Source: Carnegiea gigantea (Eukaryota; Streptophyta; Magnoliopsida; Caryophyllales; Cactaceae). Taken from it: 64,000 nt of DNA. A program made the translations under genes and the position numbers. Shown here in pieces: positions 52,592 to 64,000 of the stretch. Below the pieces are notes generated by a model. It did no database searches, was not told the DNA's origin, and saw only the letters and a program-made list of their open reading frames with translations. Each line of letters opens with the position of its first letter. Position 1 is the stretch's first letter. The stretch covers positions 1-64,000 of the forward strand of contig JAKOGI010002784.1 in NCBI GenBank assembly GCA_029747015.1. Reading direction: 5' to 3'.

Positions 52592-55214
52592 CATTGGCCA
52601 AAACAGAATTCTCTGAACACCCAAATTATACCCTAAACAGAAACAGTCTAATCGGCTACCAAGACAATGAAATTTACAATGCCCACTTCATTAACACAAT
52701 GGATTCATCAATAAGACGCCTGAGTCATGAACTAAAACAAGAAAGCACACATAATACAGGCATTTGCATCAGCCGAAACAGTACTCTCTAAGCATCCAAA
52801 TTACACTATGAACAGAAACAGTCTAATTGGCTACCGAGACAATGAAATTTACAATGCCCACTTCATTAACACAATGGATTCATCAGTAACTCCCCTGAGT
52901 CATGAACTGAAACAAGAAAACACACATAATACAGGCATTTGCATCAGCTGAAACAGTATTCTCTAAACATCCAAATTACACCCTAAACAGAAATAGTTTA
53001 ATTCGCTGCCAAGACAATGAAATTTACAATGCCCACTTCATTAACACAACAGATTCATCAGCAAGACGCCTGAGTCATGAACTGAAACAAGAAAGCACAC
53101 ATAATATAGGCATTTGCATCAGCCGAAATAGTATTCCCTAAACACCCAAATTACACCCTAAACAGAAACAGTCTAATTGGCTACCAAGGTAATAAAATTT
53201 TCAATGCCCCCTTCATTAACACGATGGATTCATCAACAAGACGCCTGAGTCATGAACTGAAACAAGAAAGCACACATAATACAGGCATCTGCATCAGCCG
53301 AAACAGTATTCTCCAAACATACAAATTACAACCAAAACAGAAACAATCTAATTGGATACCAAGACAACTAAATTTACAATGCCCACTTCATTAACTCAAT
53401 GGATTCATCAACAACATGCCTGAGTCATGAACTGAAACAAGAAAGCACACATAATAGAGTACTCGCATCAGCCGAAACAGCATTCTCTAAACATCAAATT
53501 ACACCCTAAACAGAATCAATCTAATTGGCTACCAAGACAATGAAATTTACAATGCCCACTTCATTAACGTAATGGATTCATCAACAGGACGCCTGAGTCA
53601 TGAACTGAAACAAGAAAGCACGTATAATACAAGCATTTGCATTAGCCGAAATAGTATTCTCTAAACATCCAAATTACACCCAAAACGAAAACAATCTAAT
53701 TGGCTACTAAGACAATGAAATTTACAACGCCCACTTCGTTAACGCAATGGACACATCAATAAGACGCCTGAGTCATGAACTGAAACAAGAAAGCACACAT
53801 AATACAGGCATTTGCATCGGCCAAAACAGTGTTCTCTAAACACCCAAATTACACCCTAAACAGAAACAGTCTAATTGGCTACCAAGACAATGAAATTTAC
53901 AACGCCCACTTCATTAACACAATGGATTCATCAATAAGACGCCTATGTCATGAACTGAAACAAGAAAGCACACATAATACCGGCATTTGCATCAGCCGAA
54001 ACAGTATTCTCTAAACACCCAAGTTACACCGTAAATAGAAACAGTCTAATTGGCTGCCAAGGCAATGAAATTTACAATTCCCACTTCATTAACACAATGG
54101 GTTCATCAACAAGACGCTAGAGTCATGAACTGAAACAAGAAAGCACACATAATGCAGGCATTTGCATCAGCCGAAACAGTATTCTCAAAACACCCAAATT
54201 ACAATCTAAACAGAAACAGTCTAATTGGCTACCAAGGCAATGAAATTAACAATGCCCACTTCATTAACACAATGGATTCATCAACAAGACGCCTGAGCCC
54301 TGAACTGAAACAAGAAAGCACACATAATACAAGCATTTGCATCAGTCGAAACAGTACTCTCTAAACATCCAAATTACACCATAAACAGAAACAGTCTAAT
54401 TGGCTAACAAGCCAATGAAATTTACAATGCCCCCGTCATTAACACAATGGATTCATCAATAAGCCGCTTGAGTCATGAACTGAAACAAGAAAGCACACAT
54501 AATACAGGCATTTGCATCAGCCGAAACAGTATTCTGTAAACATCCAAATTGCACCCTAAACAGAAACCGTCTAATTGGCTACCAAGATAATGAAATTTAC
54601 AATGCCCACTTTATTAACACAACGGATTCATTAACAAGACGCCTGAGTCATGAACTGAAACAAGAAAGCACACATAATACATGTATTTGCATCAGCCGAA
54701 ACAGAATTCTCTAAACACCCAAATTACACCCTAAATAGAAACAGTTTAATTGGCTACCAAGACAATGAAGTTTACAATGCCCGCCTCATTAACAGAATGG
54801 ATTCTTCAACAAGACGCCTGAGTCTTGAACTGAAATAAGAAAGCACACATAATACAGGTATTTGCGTCAGCCGAAACAGTATCCTCTAAACATCCAAATT
54901 GCACCCTAAACAGAATCAGTCTAATTGGCTACCAAAACAATAAAATTTACAATGCCCACTTCATTAACTCAATGGATTCATCAACAAGATGCCTGAGTCA
55001 TGAACTGAAACAAGAAAGCACACATAATACAGGCATTTGCATCAGCTGAAACAGTATTCTCTAAACATCCAAATTTCACCCAAAACAGAAACAATCTCAT
55101 TGGCTAGCAAGACAATGAAATTTACAATTCCCACTTCATTAACACAATGGATTCATCAACAAGACGCCTGAGTCATGAACTGAAACAGGAAAGTACACAT
55201 AATACAGGCATTTG
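52592..55214 (+). repeat. HOR unit in R4, 15 monomers (2623 bp)
   Basis: The partner of 27244-29519 in R1, retaining the two monomers lost there. It is bounded by GGCCAAAACAGAATTCTCTG monomers at 52592 and 55215. It includes the TTGGATACCAAGACAACT and AATAGAGTACTCGCATC monomers near 53350 and 53455. Confidence 0.78.
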
Positions 55215-57839
55215 CATTGGCCAAAACAGAATTCTCTGAACACCCAAATGACACCCTAAACAGAAACAGTCTAATTGGCTACCAAGACAATGAAATTTAC
55301 AATGCCCACGTCATTAACACAATGGATTCATCAACAAGACGCCTGAGTCATGAGCTAAAACAAGAAAGCACACATAATACAGGCATTTGCATCAGCCGAA
55401 GCAGTACTCTCTAAGCATCCAAATTGCACCATAAACAGAAACAATCTAATTGGCTACCGAGACAATGAAATTTACAATGCCCACTTCATTAACACAATGG
55501 ATTCATTGATAAGCCGCCTGAGTCGTGAACTGAAACAAGAAAACACACATAATACAGGCATTTGCATCAGCTGAAACAGTATTCTCTAAACATCCAAATT
55601 AAACCCGAAACAGAAATAGTCTAATTGGATACCAAGACAATGAAATTTACAATGCCCACTTCATTAACACAACAGATTCGTCAACAAGACGCCTGAGTCA
55701 TGAACTGAAACAAGAAAGCACACATAATGTAGGCATTTGCATCAGCCGAAACAGTATTCTCTAAACACCCAAATTACACCCTAAACAGAAACAGTTTAAT
55801 TGGCTACCAAGGCAATGAAATTTTCAATGCCCCCTTCATTAACACGATGGATTCATCAACCAGACGCCTGAGTCATGAACTAAAACAAGAAAGCACACAT
55901 AATACAGGCATCTGCATCAGCCGAAACAGTATTCTCCAAACATCCAAATTACATCCAAAACAGAAACAATCTAATTGGATACCAAGACAATGAAATTTAC
56001 AATGCCCACTTCATTAACTCAATGGATTCATCAACAAGATGCCTGAGTCATGAACTGAAACAAGAAAGCACACATAATAGAGTATTTGCATCAGCCGAAA
56101 CAGTATTCTCTAAACATCCAAAGTACAGCCTAAACAGAATCAGTCTAATTGGCTACCAAGACAATGAAATTTACAATGCCCACTTCATTAACGTAATGGA
56201 TTCATGAACAGGACGCCTGAGTCATGAACTGAAACAAGAAAGCACATATAATACAGGCATTTGCATCAGCCGAAACAGTATTCTCTAAACATCCAAATTA
56301 CACCCAAAACGAAAACAATCTAATTGGCTACTAAGACAATGAAATTTACAACGCCCACTTCATTAACGCAATGGATTCATCAATAAGACGCATGAGTCAT
56401 GAACTGAGATAAGAAAGCACACATAATACAGGCATTTGCATCGGCCAAAACAGTGTTCTCTAAACACCCAAATTACACCCTAAACAAAAACAGTCTAATT
56501 GGCTACCAAGACAATGAAATTTACAACGCCCACTTCATTATCACAATGGATTCATCAACAAGACGCCTACGTCATGAACTGAAACAAGAAAGCACACATA
56601 ATACCGGCATTTACATCAGCCGAAACAGTATTCTCTAAACACCCAAATTACACCCTAAATAGAAACAGTCTAATTGGCTGCCAAGGCAATGAAATTTACA
56701 ATGCCCACTTCATTAACACAATGGGTTCATCAACAAGACGCTAGAGTCATGAACTGAAACAAGAAATCACACATAATACAGGCATTTCCATCAGCCGAAA
56801 CAGTATTGTCTAAACACCCAAATTACAATCTAAACAGAAACAGTCTAATTGGCTACCAAGGTAATGAAATTGACAATGCCCACTTCATTAACACAATGGA
56901 TTCATCAACAAGACGCCTGAGTCATGAACTGAAATAAGAAAGCACACAAAATACAGGCATTTGCATGAGCCGAAACAGTACTCTCTAAACATCCAAATTA
57001 CACCATAAACAGAAACAGTCTAATTGGCTACCAAGACAATGAAATTTATAATGCCCCCTTCATTAACACAATGGATTCATCAATAAGCTGCCTGAATCAT
57101 GAACTGAAACAAGAAAGCACACATAATACAGGCATTTGCATCAGCCGAAACAGTATTCTGTAAACATCCAAATTATACCATAAACAGAAACCGTCTAATT
57201 GGCTACTAAGATAATGAAATTTACAATGCCCACTTCATTAACACAACGGATTCATTAACAAGACGCCTGAGTCATGAACTGAAACAAGAAAGCACACATA
57301 ATACAGGTATTTGCATCAGCCGAAACAGAATTCTCTAAACACCCAAATTACACCCTAAATAGAAACAGTCGAATTGGCTACCAAGACAATGAAGTTTACA
57401 ATGCCCGCCTCATTAACAGAATGGATTCATCAACAAGACGCCTGAGTCATGAACAGAAACAAGAAAGCACACATAATACAGGTATTTGCGTCAGCCGAAA
57501 CAGTATCCTCTAAACATCCAAATTACACCCTAAACAGAATCAGTCCAATTGGCTACCAAAACAATAAAATTTACAATGCCCACTTCATTAACACAATGGA
57601 TTCATCAACAAGACGGCTGAGTCATGAACTGAAACAAGAAAGCACACATAATACAGGCATTTGCATCAGCTGAAACAGTATTCTCAAGACATCCAAATTA
57701 CACCCAAAACAGAAACAATCTCATTGGCTACCAAGACAATGAAATTTACAATGCCCACTTCATTAACACAATGGATTCGTCAACAAGATGCCTGAGTCAT
57801 GAACTCAAACAGGAAAGTACATATAATACCGGCATTTGC
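55215..57839 (+). repeat. HOR unit in R4, 15 monomers (2625 bp)
   Basis: The partner of 29520-32142, exactly 15 x 175 bp. It ends at the diverged GGCCAAAACAGAATTCTCTGAACTCCC monomer near 57840. Order and variants match the R1 unit at an offset of 25695-25697. Confidence 0.78.
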
Positions 57840-60800
57840 ATTGGCCAAAACAGAATTCTCTGAACTCCCAAATTACACCCTAAACAGAAACAGTCTAATT
57901 GGCTACCAAGACAATGAAATTTACAATGCCCACTTCATTAACACAATGGATTCATCAACAAGACGCCTGAGTCATGAGCTGAAACAAGAAAGCACACATA
58001 ATACAGGCATTTGCATCAGCTGAAACAGTACTCTCTAAACATCCAAATTACACCATAAACTGAAACAGTTTAATATGCTACCAAGACAATGAAATTTACA
58101 ATGCCCACTTCATTAACACAATGGATTCATCAATATGTCGCCTGAGTCATGAACTGAGACAAGAAAACACACAATACAGGCATTTGCATCAGCAGAAACA
58201 GCATTCTGTAAACATTCAAATTACACCCTAAACAGAAATTGTCTAATTGGCTACCGAGACAATGAAATTTATAATGCCCACTTTACTAACACAACGGATT
58301 CATTAACAAGACGCCTGAGTCATGAACTGAAGCAAGAAAGCACACATAATACAGGCATTTGCATCAGCCGAAACAGCATTCTCCAAACACCCAAATTACA
58401 CCCTGAACAGAAACAGTCTAATTGGCTACCAAGGCAATGAAATTTACAATGCCCACTTCGTTAACACGATGGATTCATCAACAAGACGCCTGAGTCATGA
58501 ACTGAAACAAAAAAGCGCACATAATACAGGCACTTGCATCAGCCGAAACAGAATTCTCTAAACATCCAAATTACACCCAAAACAGAAACAATCTAATTGG
58601 CTACCAAGACAATGAAATTCTCAATGCCCACTTCATTAACACAATGGATTCATCAACAAGACACCTAAGTCATGAACTGAAACAAGAAAGCGCATATAAT
58701 ACAGGCATTTGCATCTGCCGAAACAGCATTCTCTAAACATCCAAATTACACCCTAAACAGAATCAGCGTAATTGGCTACCAAGACAATGAAATTTACAAT
58801 GCCCACTTCATTAACACAACGGATTCATCAGCAGGACACTTGAGTTCTGAACTGAAACAAGAAAACACCCATAATACAGGCATTTGCATCAGCCGAAACA
58901 GCATTCTCTAAACATCCAAATTACACCATAAACAGAAACAGTCTAATTGGCTACCAAGACAATGAGATTTACAATGCCCACTTCATTAACACCATGGATT
59001 CATCAATAACCCGCCTGCGTCATGAACTGAAACAAGGAAACACACATAATACAGGCATTTGCATCAGCCGAAACAGTATTCCCTAAGCATCCAAATTACA
59101 CCCTAAACAGAAATAGTCTAATTGGCTACCAAGACAATGAAATTTACAATGCCGACTTCATTAAGACAACGGATTCATTAACAGGACGCCAGAGTCATGA
59201 ACTAAAACAAGAAAGCACACATAATACAGGCATTTGCATCAGCCGAAATAGCATTCTCTAAACACCCAAATTACACCCTAAACAGAAACAGTCTAATTGG
59301 CTACCAAGGCAATGAAATTTACATTGCCCACTTCGTTAACACGATGGATTCATCAACGAGACGCCTGAGTCATGAACTGAAATAAGAAAGCACACACAAT
59401 ACAGGCATTTGCATCAGCCGAAACAGTATTCTCTAAACATCCAAATTACACCCAAAACAGAAACAATCTAATTGGCTACCAAGACAATGAAATTCACAAT
59501 GCCCACTTCATTAACACAATGGATTCATCAACAAGATGCCTGAGTCATCAGCTGAAACAAGAAAGCACATATAATATAGGTATTTGCATCAGCCGAAACA
59601 GTATTCTCTAAACATCCAAATTACACCCTAAACAGAATCAGCCTAATTGGCTGCCAAGACAATGAAATTTACAATGCCCACTTCATTAACACAACAGATT
59701 CATTAACAAGACGCCTGAGTCATGAACTGAAACAAGAAAGCACACATAATACAGGCATTTGCATCAGCCGAAATAGCATTCTCTAAACACCCAAATTACA
59801 CCCTAAACAGAAACAGTCTTATTGGCTACCAAGGCAATGAAATTTATAATGCCCACGTCGTTAACACGATGGATTCATCAACGAGACGCCTGAGTCATGA
59901 ACTGAAATAAGAAAGCACACACAATATAGGCATTTGCATCGGTCAAAACAGTGTTCTCTAAACACCCAAATTACGCCCTAAACAGAAACAGTCTAATTGG
60001 CTACCAAGACAATGAAATTTACAATGCCCACTTCATTAACACAATGGATTCATCAACAAGTCGCCTAAGTCATGAACTGAAACAAGAAAGCACACATAAT
60101 ACAGGCATTTGCATCAGCCGAGACAGCATTCTCTAAACATCCAAATTACACCATAAACAGAAACAGTCTAATTGGCTGCCAAGACAATGAGATTTACAAT
60201 GCCCACTTCATTAACAAAATGGATTCATCAATAACCCGCCTGAGTCATGAACTGAAACAAGAAAACACACATAATACGGGCATTTGCATCAGCCGAAACA
60301 GTATTCTCTAAACACCCAAATTACACCCAAAACAGAAACAACCTAATTGGCTACCAAGGCAATGAAATTCACAATGCCCACTTCATTAACACGATGGATT
60401 CATCAGCAAGACGCCTGAGTCATGAACTGAAACAAAAAAGCGCACATAATACAGGCACTTGCATCAGCCGAAACAGTATTCTCTAAACATCCAAATTACA
60501 CCCAAAACAGAAACAATCTAATTGGCTACCAAGACAATGAAATTCTCAATGTCCACTTCATTAACACAATGGATTCATCAACAAGACGTCTGAGTCATCA
60601 GCTGAAACAAGAAAACACACATAATACAGGTATTTGCATCAGCCGAAACAGTATTCTCTAAACATCCAAATTACACCCTAAACAGAATCAGTCTAATTGG
60701 CTACTAAGACAATGAAATTTACAATGCCCACTTCATTAACGCAATGGAATCATCAATAAGACGCCTGAGTCATGAACTGAAACACGAGAGCACACATAAT

Positions 60801-61080
60801 ACAGGCATTTGTATCAGCCGAAACAGTATTCTCTAAACATCCAAATTACACCTTAAACAGAAATAGTCTAATTGGCTACTAAGACAATGAAATTTACAAT
60901 GTCCACCTCATTAACACAATGGATTCATCAATTAGACGCCTGAGTCATGAACTGAAACAAGAGAGCACACATAATGTAGGCAATTGCATCGGCCAAAACA
61001 GTGTTCTCTAAACACCCAAATTACACCCTAAACAGAAACAACCTAATTGGCTACGAAGACAATGAAATTTATAATGCCCA

Positions 61081-61090
61081 CTTCATCAAC
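61081..61090 (+). other. 17-bp deletion between TTCAT direct repeats
   Basis: Other monomers read CTTCATTAAC...GGATTCATCAACAAG; here CTTCAT is joined directly to CAACAAG. The lost 17 bases lie between two copies of TTCAT, one of which remains, as expected for slippage or microhomology-mediated deletion. R1 does not have it (near 35390), so it arose in R4 after the block duplication. Confidence 0.85.
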
Positions 61091-64000
61091 AAGACGCCTA
61101 CGTCATGAACTGAAACAAGAAAGCACACATAATACAGGCATTTGCATATGCCGAAACAGCATTCTCTAAACATCCAAATTACACCCTAAACAGAATCAGC
61201 GTAATTGGCTACCAAGACAATGAAATTTACAACGCCCACTTCATTAACACAACAGATTCATCACCAAGACACCTGAGTTATGAACTGAAACAAGAAAGCA
61301 CACAAAATACAGGCATTTGCATCAGCCGAAACAGTATTCTCTAAACACCCAAATTACACCCTAAACAGAAACAGTCTAATTGGCTTCCAAGGCAATGAAA
61401 TTTACAATGCCCACTTCATTAACACAATGGATTCATCAACAAGATGCCAGAGTCATGAACTGAAATAAGAAAGCACACATAATACAGGCATGTGCATCAG
61501 CCAAAACAGTATTCTCTAGACATCCAAATTACACCTAAAACATAAACAATCTAATTGGCCACTAAGACAACGAAGTTTACAATGCCCACTTCATTAACAC
61601 AATGGATTCATCAACAAGACGCCTAAGTCATGAACTGAAACAAGAAAGCACACATAATACGTGCTTTTGCTTCAGCCGAAACAGTACTCTCTAAACATCC
61701 AAATTACACCATAAACAGACACAGTCGAATTGGCTACCAAGACAATGAAATTTACAATGCCCACTTCATTAACACAATGGATTCATCCATAACCCCCCTG
61801 AGTCATGAACTGAAACAAGAAAACACACATAATACAGGCATTTGCATCCGCCGAAACAGTATTCTCTAAACATCCAAATCACACCCTAAACAGAAATAGT
61901 CTAATTGGCTACCAAGGCAATGAAATTTACAATGCCCACTTCATTAACACAACGGATTCATTAACGAGACGCCTGAGTCATGAACTGAAACAAGAAGGCA
62001 CAAATAATACAGGCATTTGCATCAGCCGAAACAAAGTTCTCTAAACACCCAAATTACACCCTAAGCAGAAACAGCCTAATTGGCTACCAAGGCAATGAAA
62101 TTCACAATGCCCACTTCATTAACACGATGGATTCATCAACAAGACACCTGAGTCATGAACTGAAACAAAAAAGCACACATAATACAGGCACTTGCATCAG
62201 CCGAAATAGTATTCTCTAAACATCCAAATTACACCCAAAACAGAAACAATCTAATTGGCTACCAAGACAATGAAATTCTCAATGCCCACTTCATTAGCAC
62301 AATGGATTCATCAACAAGACGCCTGAGTCATCAACTGAAACAAGAAAGCACACATAATACAGGTATTTGCATCAACCGAAACAGTATTCTCTAAACATCC
62401 AAATTACACCCTAAACAGAATCAGTCTAATTGGCTACCAAGACAATGAAATTTACAATGCCCACTTCATTAACGCAATGGAATCATCAATAAGACGCCTG
62501 AGTCATGAACTGAAACAAGAGAGCACACAAAATACAGGCATTTGTATCAGCCGAAACAGTATTCTCTAAACATCCAAATTACACCTTAAACAGAAATACT
62601 CTAATTGGCTACTAAGACAATGAAATTTACAATGTCCACCTCATTAACATAATGGATTCATCAATAAGACGCCTGAGTCATGAACTGAAACAAGAAAGCA
62701 CACATAATATAGGCAATTGCATCGGCCAAAACAGTGTTCTCTAAACACCCAAATTACACCCTAAACAGAAACAGTCTAATTGGCTGCGAAGACAATGAAA
62801 TTTATAATGCCCACTTCATTAACACAATGGATTCATCAACAAGACGCCTAAGCCATGAACTGAAACAAGAAAGCACACATAATACAGGCATTTGCATCTG
62901 CCGAAACAGCATTCTCTAAACATCCAAATTGCACCCTAAACAGAATCAGTGTAATTAGCTACCAAGACAATGAAATTTACAACGCCACTTCATTAACACA
63001 ACGGATTCATCAGCAAGACACCTGAGTTATGAACTGAAACAAGAAAGCACACAAAATACAGGCATTTGCATCAGCCGAAACAGTATTCTCTAAACGCCCA
63101 AATTACACCCTAAACAGAAACAGTCTAATTGGCTACCAAGGCAAAGAAATTTACAATGCCCACTTCATTAACACAATGGATTCATCAACAAGACGCCAGA
63201 GTCATGAACTGAAACAAGAAAGCACACATAATACAGGCTTGTGCATAAGCAAAAACAGCATTCTCTAGACATCCAAATTACACCCAAAACAGAAACTATC
63301 TAATTGGTGACTAAGACAATAAAGTTTACAATGCCCACTTCATTAACACAATGGATTCATCAACAAGATGCCTAAGTCATGAACTGAAACAAGAAAGCAC
63401 ACATAATACGTGCTTTTGCTTCAGCCGAAACAGTACTCTCTAAACATCCAAATTACACCATAAACAGAAACAGTCGAATTGGCTACCAAGACAATGAAAT
63501 TTACAATGCCCACTTCATTAACACAATGGATTCATCAATAACCCCCCTGAGTCATGAACTGAAACAAGAAAACACACATAATACAAGCATTTGCCTCCGC
63601 CGAAACAGTATATTCTAAACATCCAAATTACACCCTAAACAGAAATAGTCTAATTGGCTACCAAGACAATGAAATTTACAATGCCCACTTCATTAACACA
63701 ACGGATTCATTAACCAGATGCCTGAGTCATGAACTGAAACAAGAAAGCACAAATAATATAGGCATTTGCATCCGCGGAAACAATGTTCTATAAACACCCA
63801 AATCACACCCTAAACAGAAACAGTCTAATTGGCTACCAAGGCAATGAAATCTACAATGCCCACTTCATTAACACGATGGATTCATCAACAAGACGCCTGA
63901 GTCATGAACTGAAACAAGAAAGCACACATAATACAGGCACTTGCATCAGTCGAAACAGTGCTCTCTAAACATCCAAATTACACTATAAACAGAAACAGTC

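Larger units (their letters stand above)
1..64000. repeat. Satellite array, about 365 monomers of 175 bp
   Basis: The whole window is one tandem satellite. The same anchor word recurs every 175 bases: on the left, the AGTTC of the minus-strand monomer falls at 1, 176, 351 and 526; on the right, GAACT falls at 25107, 25282, 25457 and 25632. Long stretches keep exact register, for example 5003 to 12179 (41 units plus 1 base) and 13220 to 20220 (exactly 40 units). Monomers differ from each other by roughly 5-15% by eye. A single unit counted by hand has 68 G+C in 175 (39%), with C about twice as common as G on the monomer plus strand. No transposon, gene or unique spacer interrupts it. The size suits one nucleosome plus linker, as in many centromeric satellites, but centromere function is inference. 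Family and species are not recognised. Confidence 0.98.
24935..64000 (+). repeat. Right arm: plus-strand satellite subarray
   Basis: All monomers read on the plus strand (GAACTGAAACAAGAAAGCAC and so on), about 223 units. Phase is very regular. Only small indels are visible, such as a 15-bp loss near 36110, a 17-bp loss at 61085 and isolated single bases. The arm is organised in four blocks: R1 with 15-monomer and 10-monomer periodicities, R2 less ordered, R3 with a 14-monomer HOR, and R4 repeating R1. Unlike the left arm it contains no patches of dense indel noise. Confidence 0.95.
50611..64000 (+). repeat. Right block R4, second copy of R1
   Basis: Aligned with R1 the offset is 25523 near 26.1-26.7 kb, 25348 near 27.2 kb, 25696-25698 from 28.1 to 32.5 kb, 25872 near 34.1 kb, 25698 near 35.3 kb and 25696 from 37.0 to 38.3 kb. 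Every large step is one or two monomers. Small steps are explained by the 17-bp loss at 61085 and the 15-bp loss near 36110. Private variants are shared, including the CACACAATAC deletion. The duplication continues beyond the window end. Below about 51.5 kb the alignment is less certain. Confidence 0.82.

Noticed and set aside
7921..63968. Dozens of 60-103 codon open frames with closely related peptides, minus strand in the left arm and plus strand in the right arm
   Set aside because: All are the same stretch of the satellite monomer translated. The frame changes at each unit because 175 is not divisible by 3, and each frame closes after about 1.4 monomers. Similarity among the peptides reflects the repeat, not selection on protein. 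Starts vary with single mutations and nothing suggests promoters or splice sites specific to them.
1..64000. CRISPR array (regular repeats)
   Set aside because: The whole 175-bp unit is repeated with no unique spacers, and unit length and array size do not fit CRISPR.
1..64000. Match to a known named satellite (primate alpha, Arabidopsis 178-bp, maize knob 180-bp, rice CentO)
   Set aside because: Monomer length is in a similar range, but the sequence does not resemble these families as far as I can recall them. Without a database search I assign no name.

Overview
The window is one uninterrupted satellite DNA array. A monomer of about 175 bp, roughly 39% G+C in the unit I counted, is repeated about 365 times from the first base to the last. 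I see no protein gene, RNA gene, transposon, CRISPR array or non-satellite spacer. Short open frames recur once per monomer in many units, but they are by-products of the repeat: 175 is not a multiple of three, and each frame stops after about 1.4 monomers. A tandem array this long, with a nucleosome-sized monomer and higher-order repeats (HORs), is typical of eukaryotic centromeric, pericentromeric or heterochromatic DNA. I do not recognise the monomer and cannot name the species; whether it is plant or animal is left open.

Orientation is fixed here by the strand carrying TGAGTCATGAACTGAAAC. Bases 1-24934 hold monomers on the minus strand and bases 24935-64000 hold them on the plus strand. 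The polarity switch is a single sharp junction with a 29-bp perfect inverted repeat around an 18-nt centre (24901-24976). The monomers on its two sides differ at about 20 positions, so it joins two already distinct subarrays and is not a fresh mirror copy.

Left arm (1-24934): four tandem super-units and a partial fifth, starting at 1, 6753, 12354, 18470 and 24066. The basic length is about 5.6 kb (32 monomers). One copy carries three extra monomers, and the first copy is longer. Five patches in this arm (about 1.85-2.29, 2.54-2.77, 3.06-3.19, 4.5-4.85 and 12.7-13.1 kb) are full of small indels, including a 24-T run and a 28-nt C-rich insertion. They look like unpolished assembly more than biology.

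Right arm (24935-64000): block R1 (24935 to about 38300) has a 15-monomer HOR (2625 bp) and then a roughly 10-monomer repeat. Block R2 (about 38300-42233) shows less order. Block R3 (42234 to about 50610) is a clear 14-monomer HOR (2450 bp) with three full copies and one truncated copy. Block R4 (about 50611-64000) is a second copy of R1 displaced by about 25.7 kb. R1 and R4 share private variants and differ by whole-monomer gains and losses, which implies unequal exchange or replication slippage in unit register.

Each consensus monomer carries an AP-1/GCN4-type heptamer (TGAGTCA), a perfect POU octamer (ATTTGCAT), a CCAAT box on the opposite strand, a plant-telomere-like CCCTAAA heptamer and a partial CENP-B-box-like 17-mer. 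All are visible in the sequence; none has a demonstrated function here. CpG positions are frequently changed to TpG or CpA, as expected for methylated DNA.
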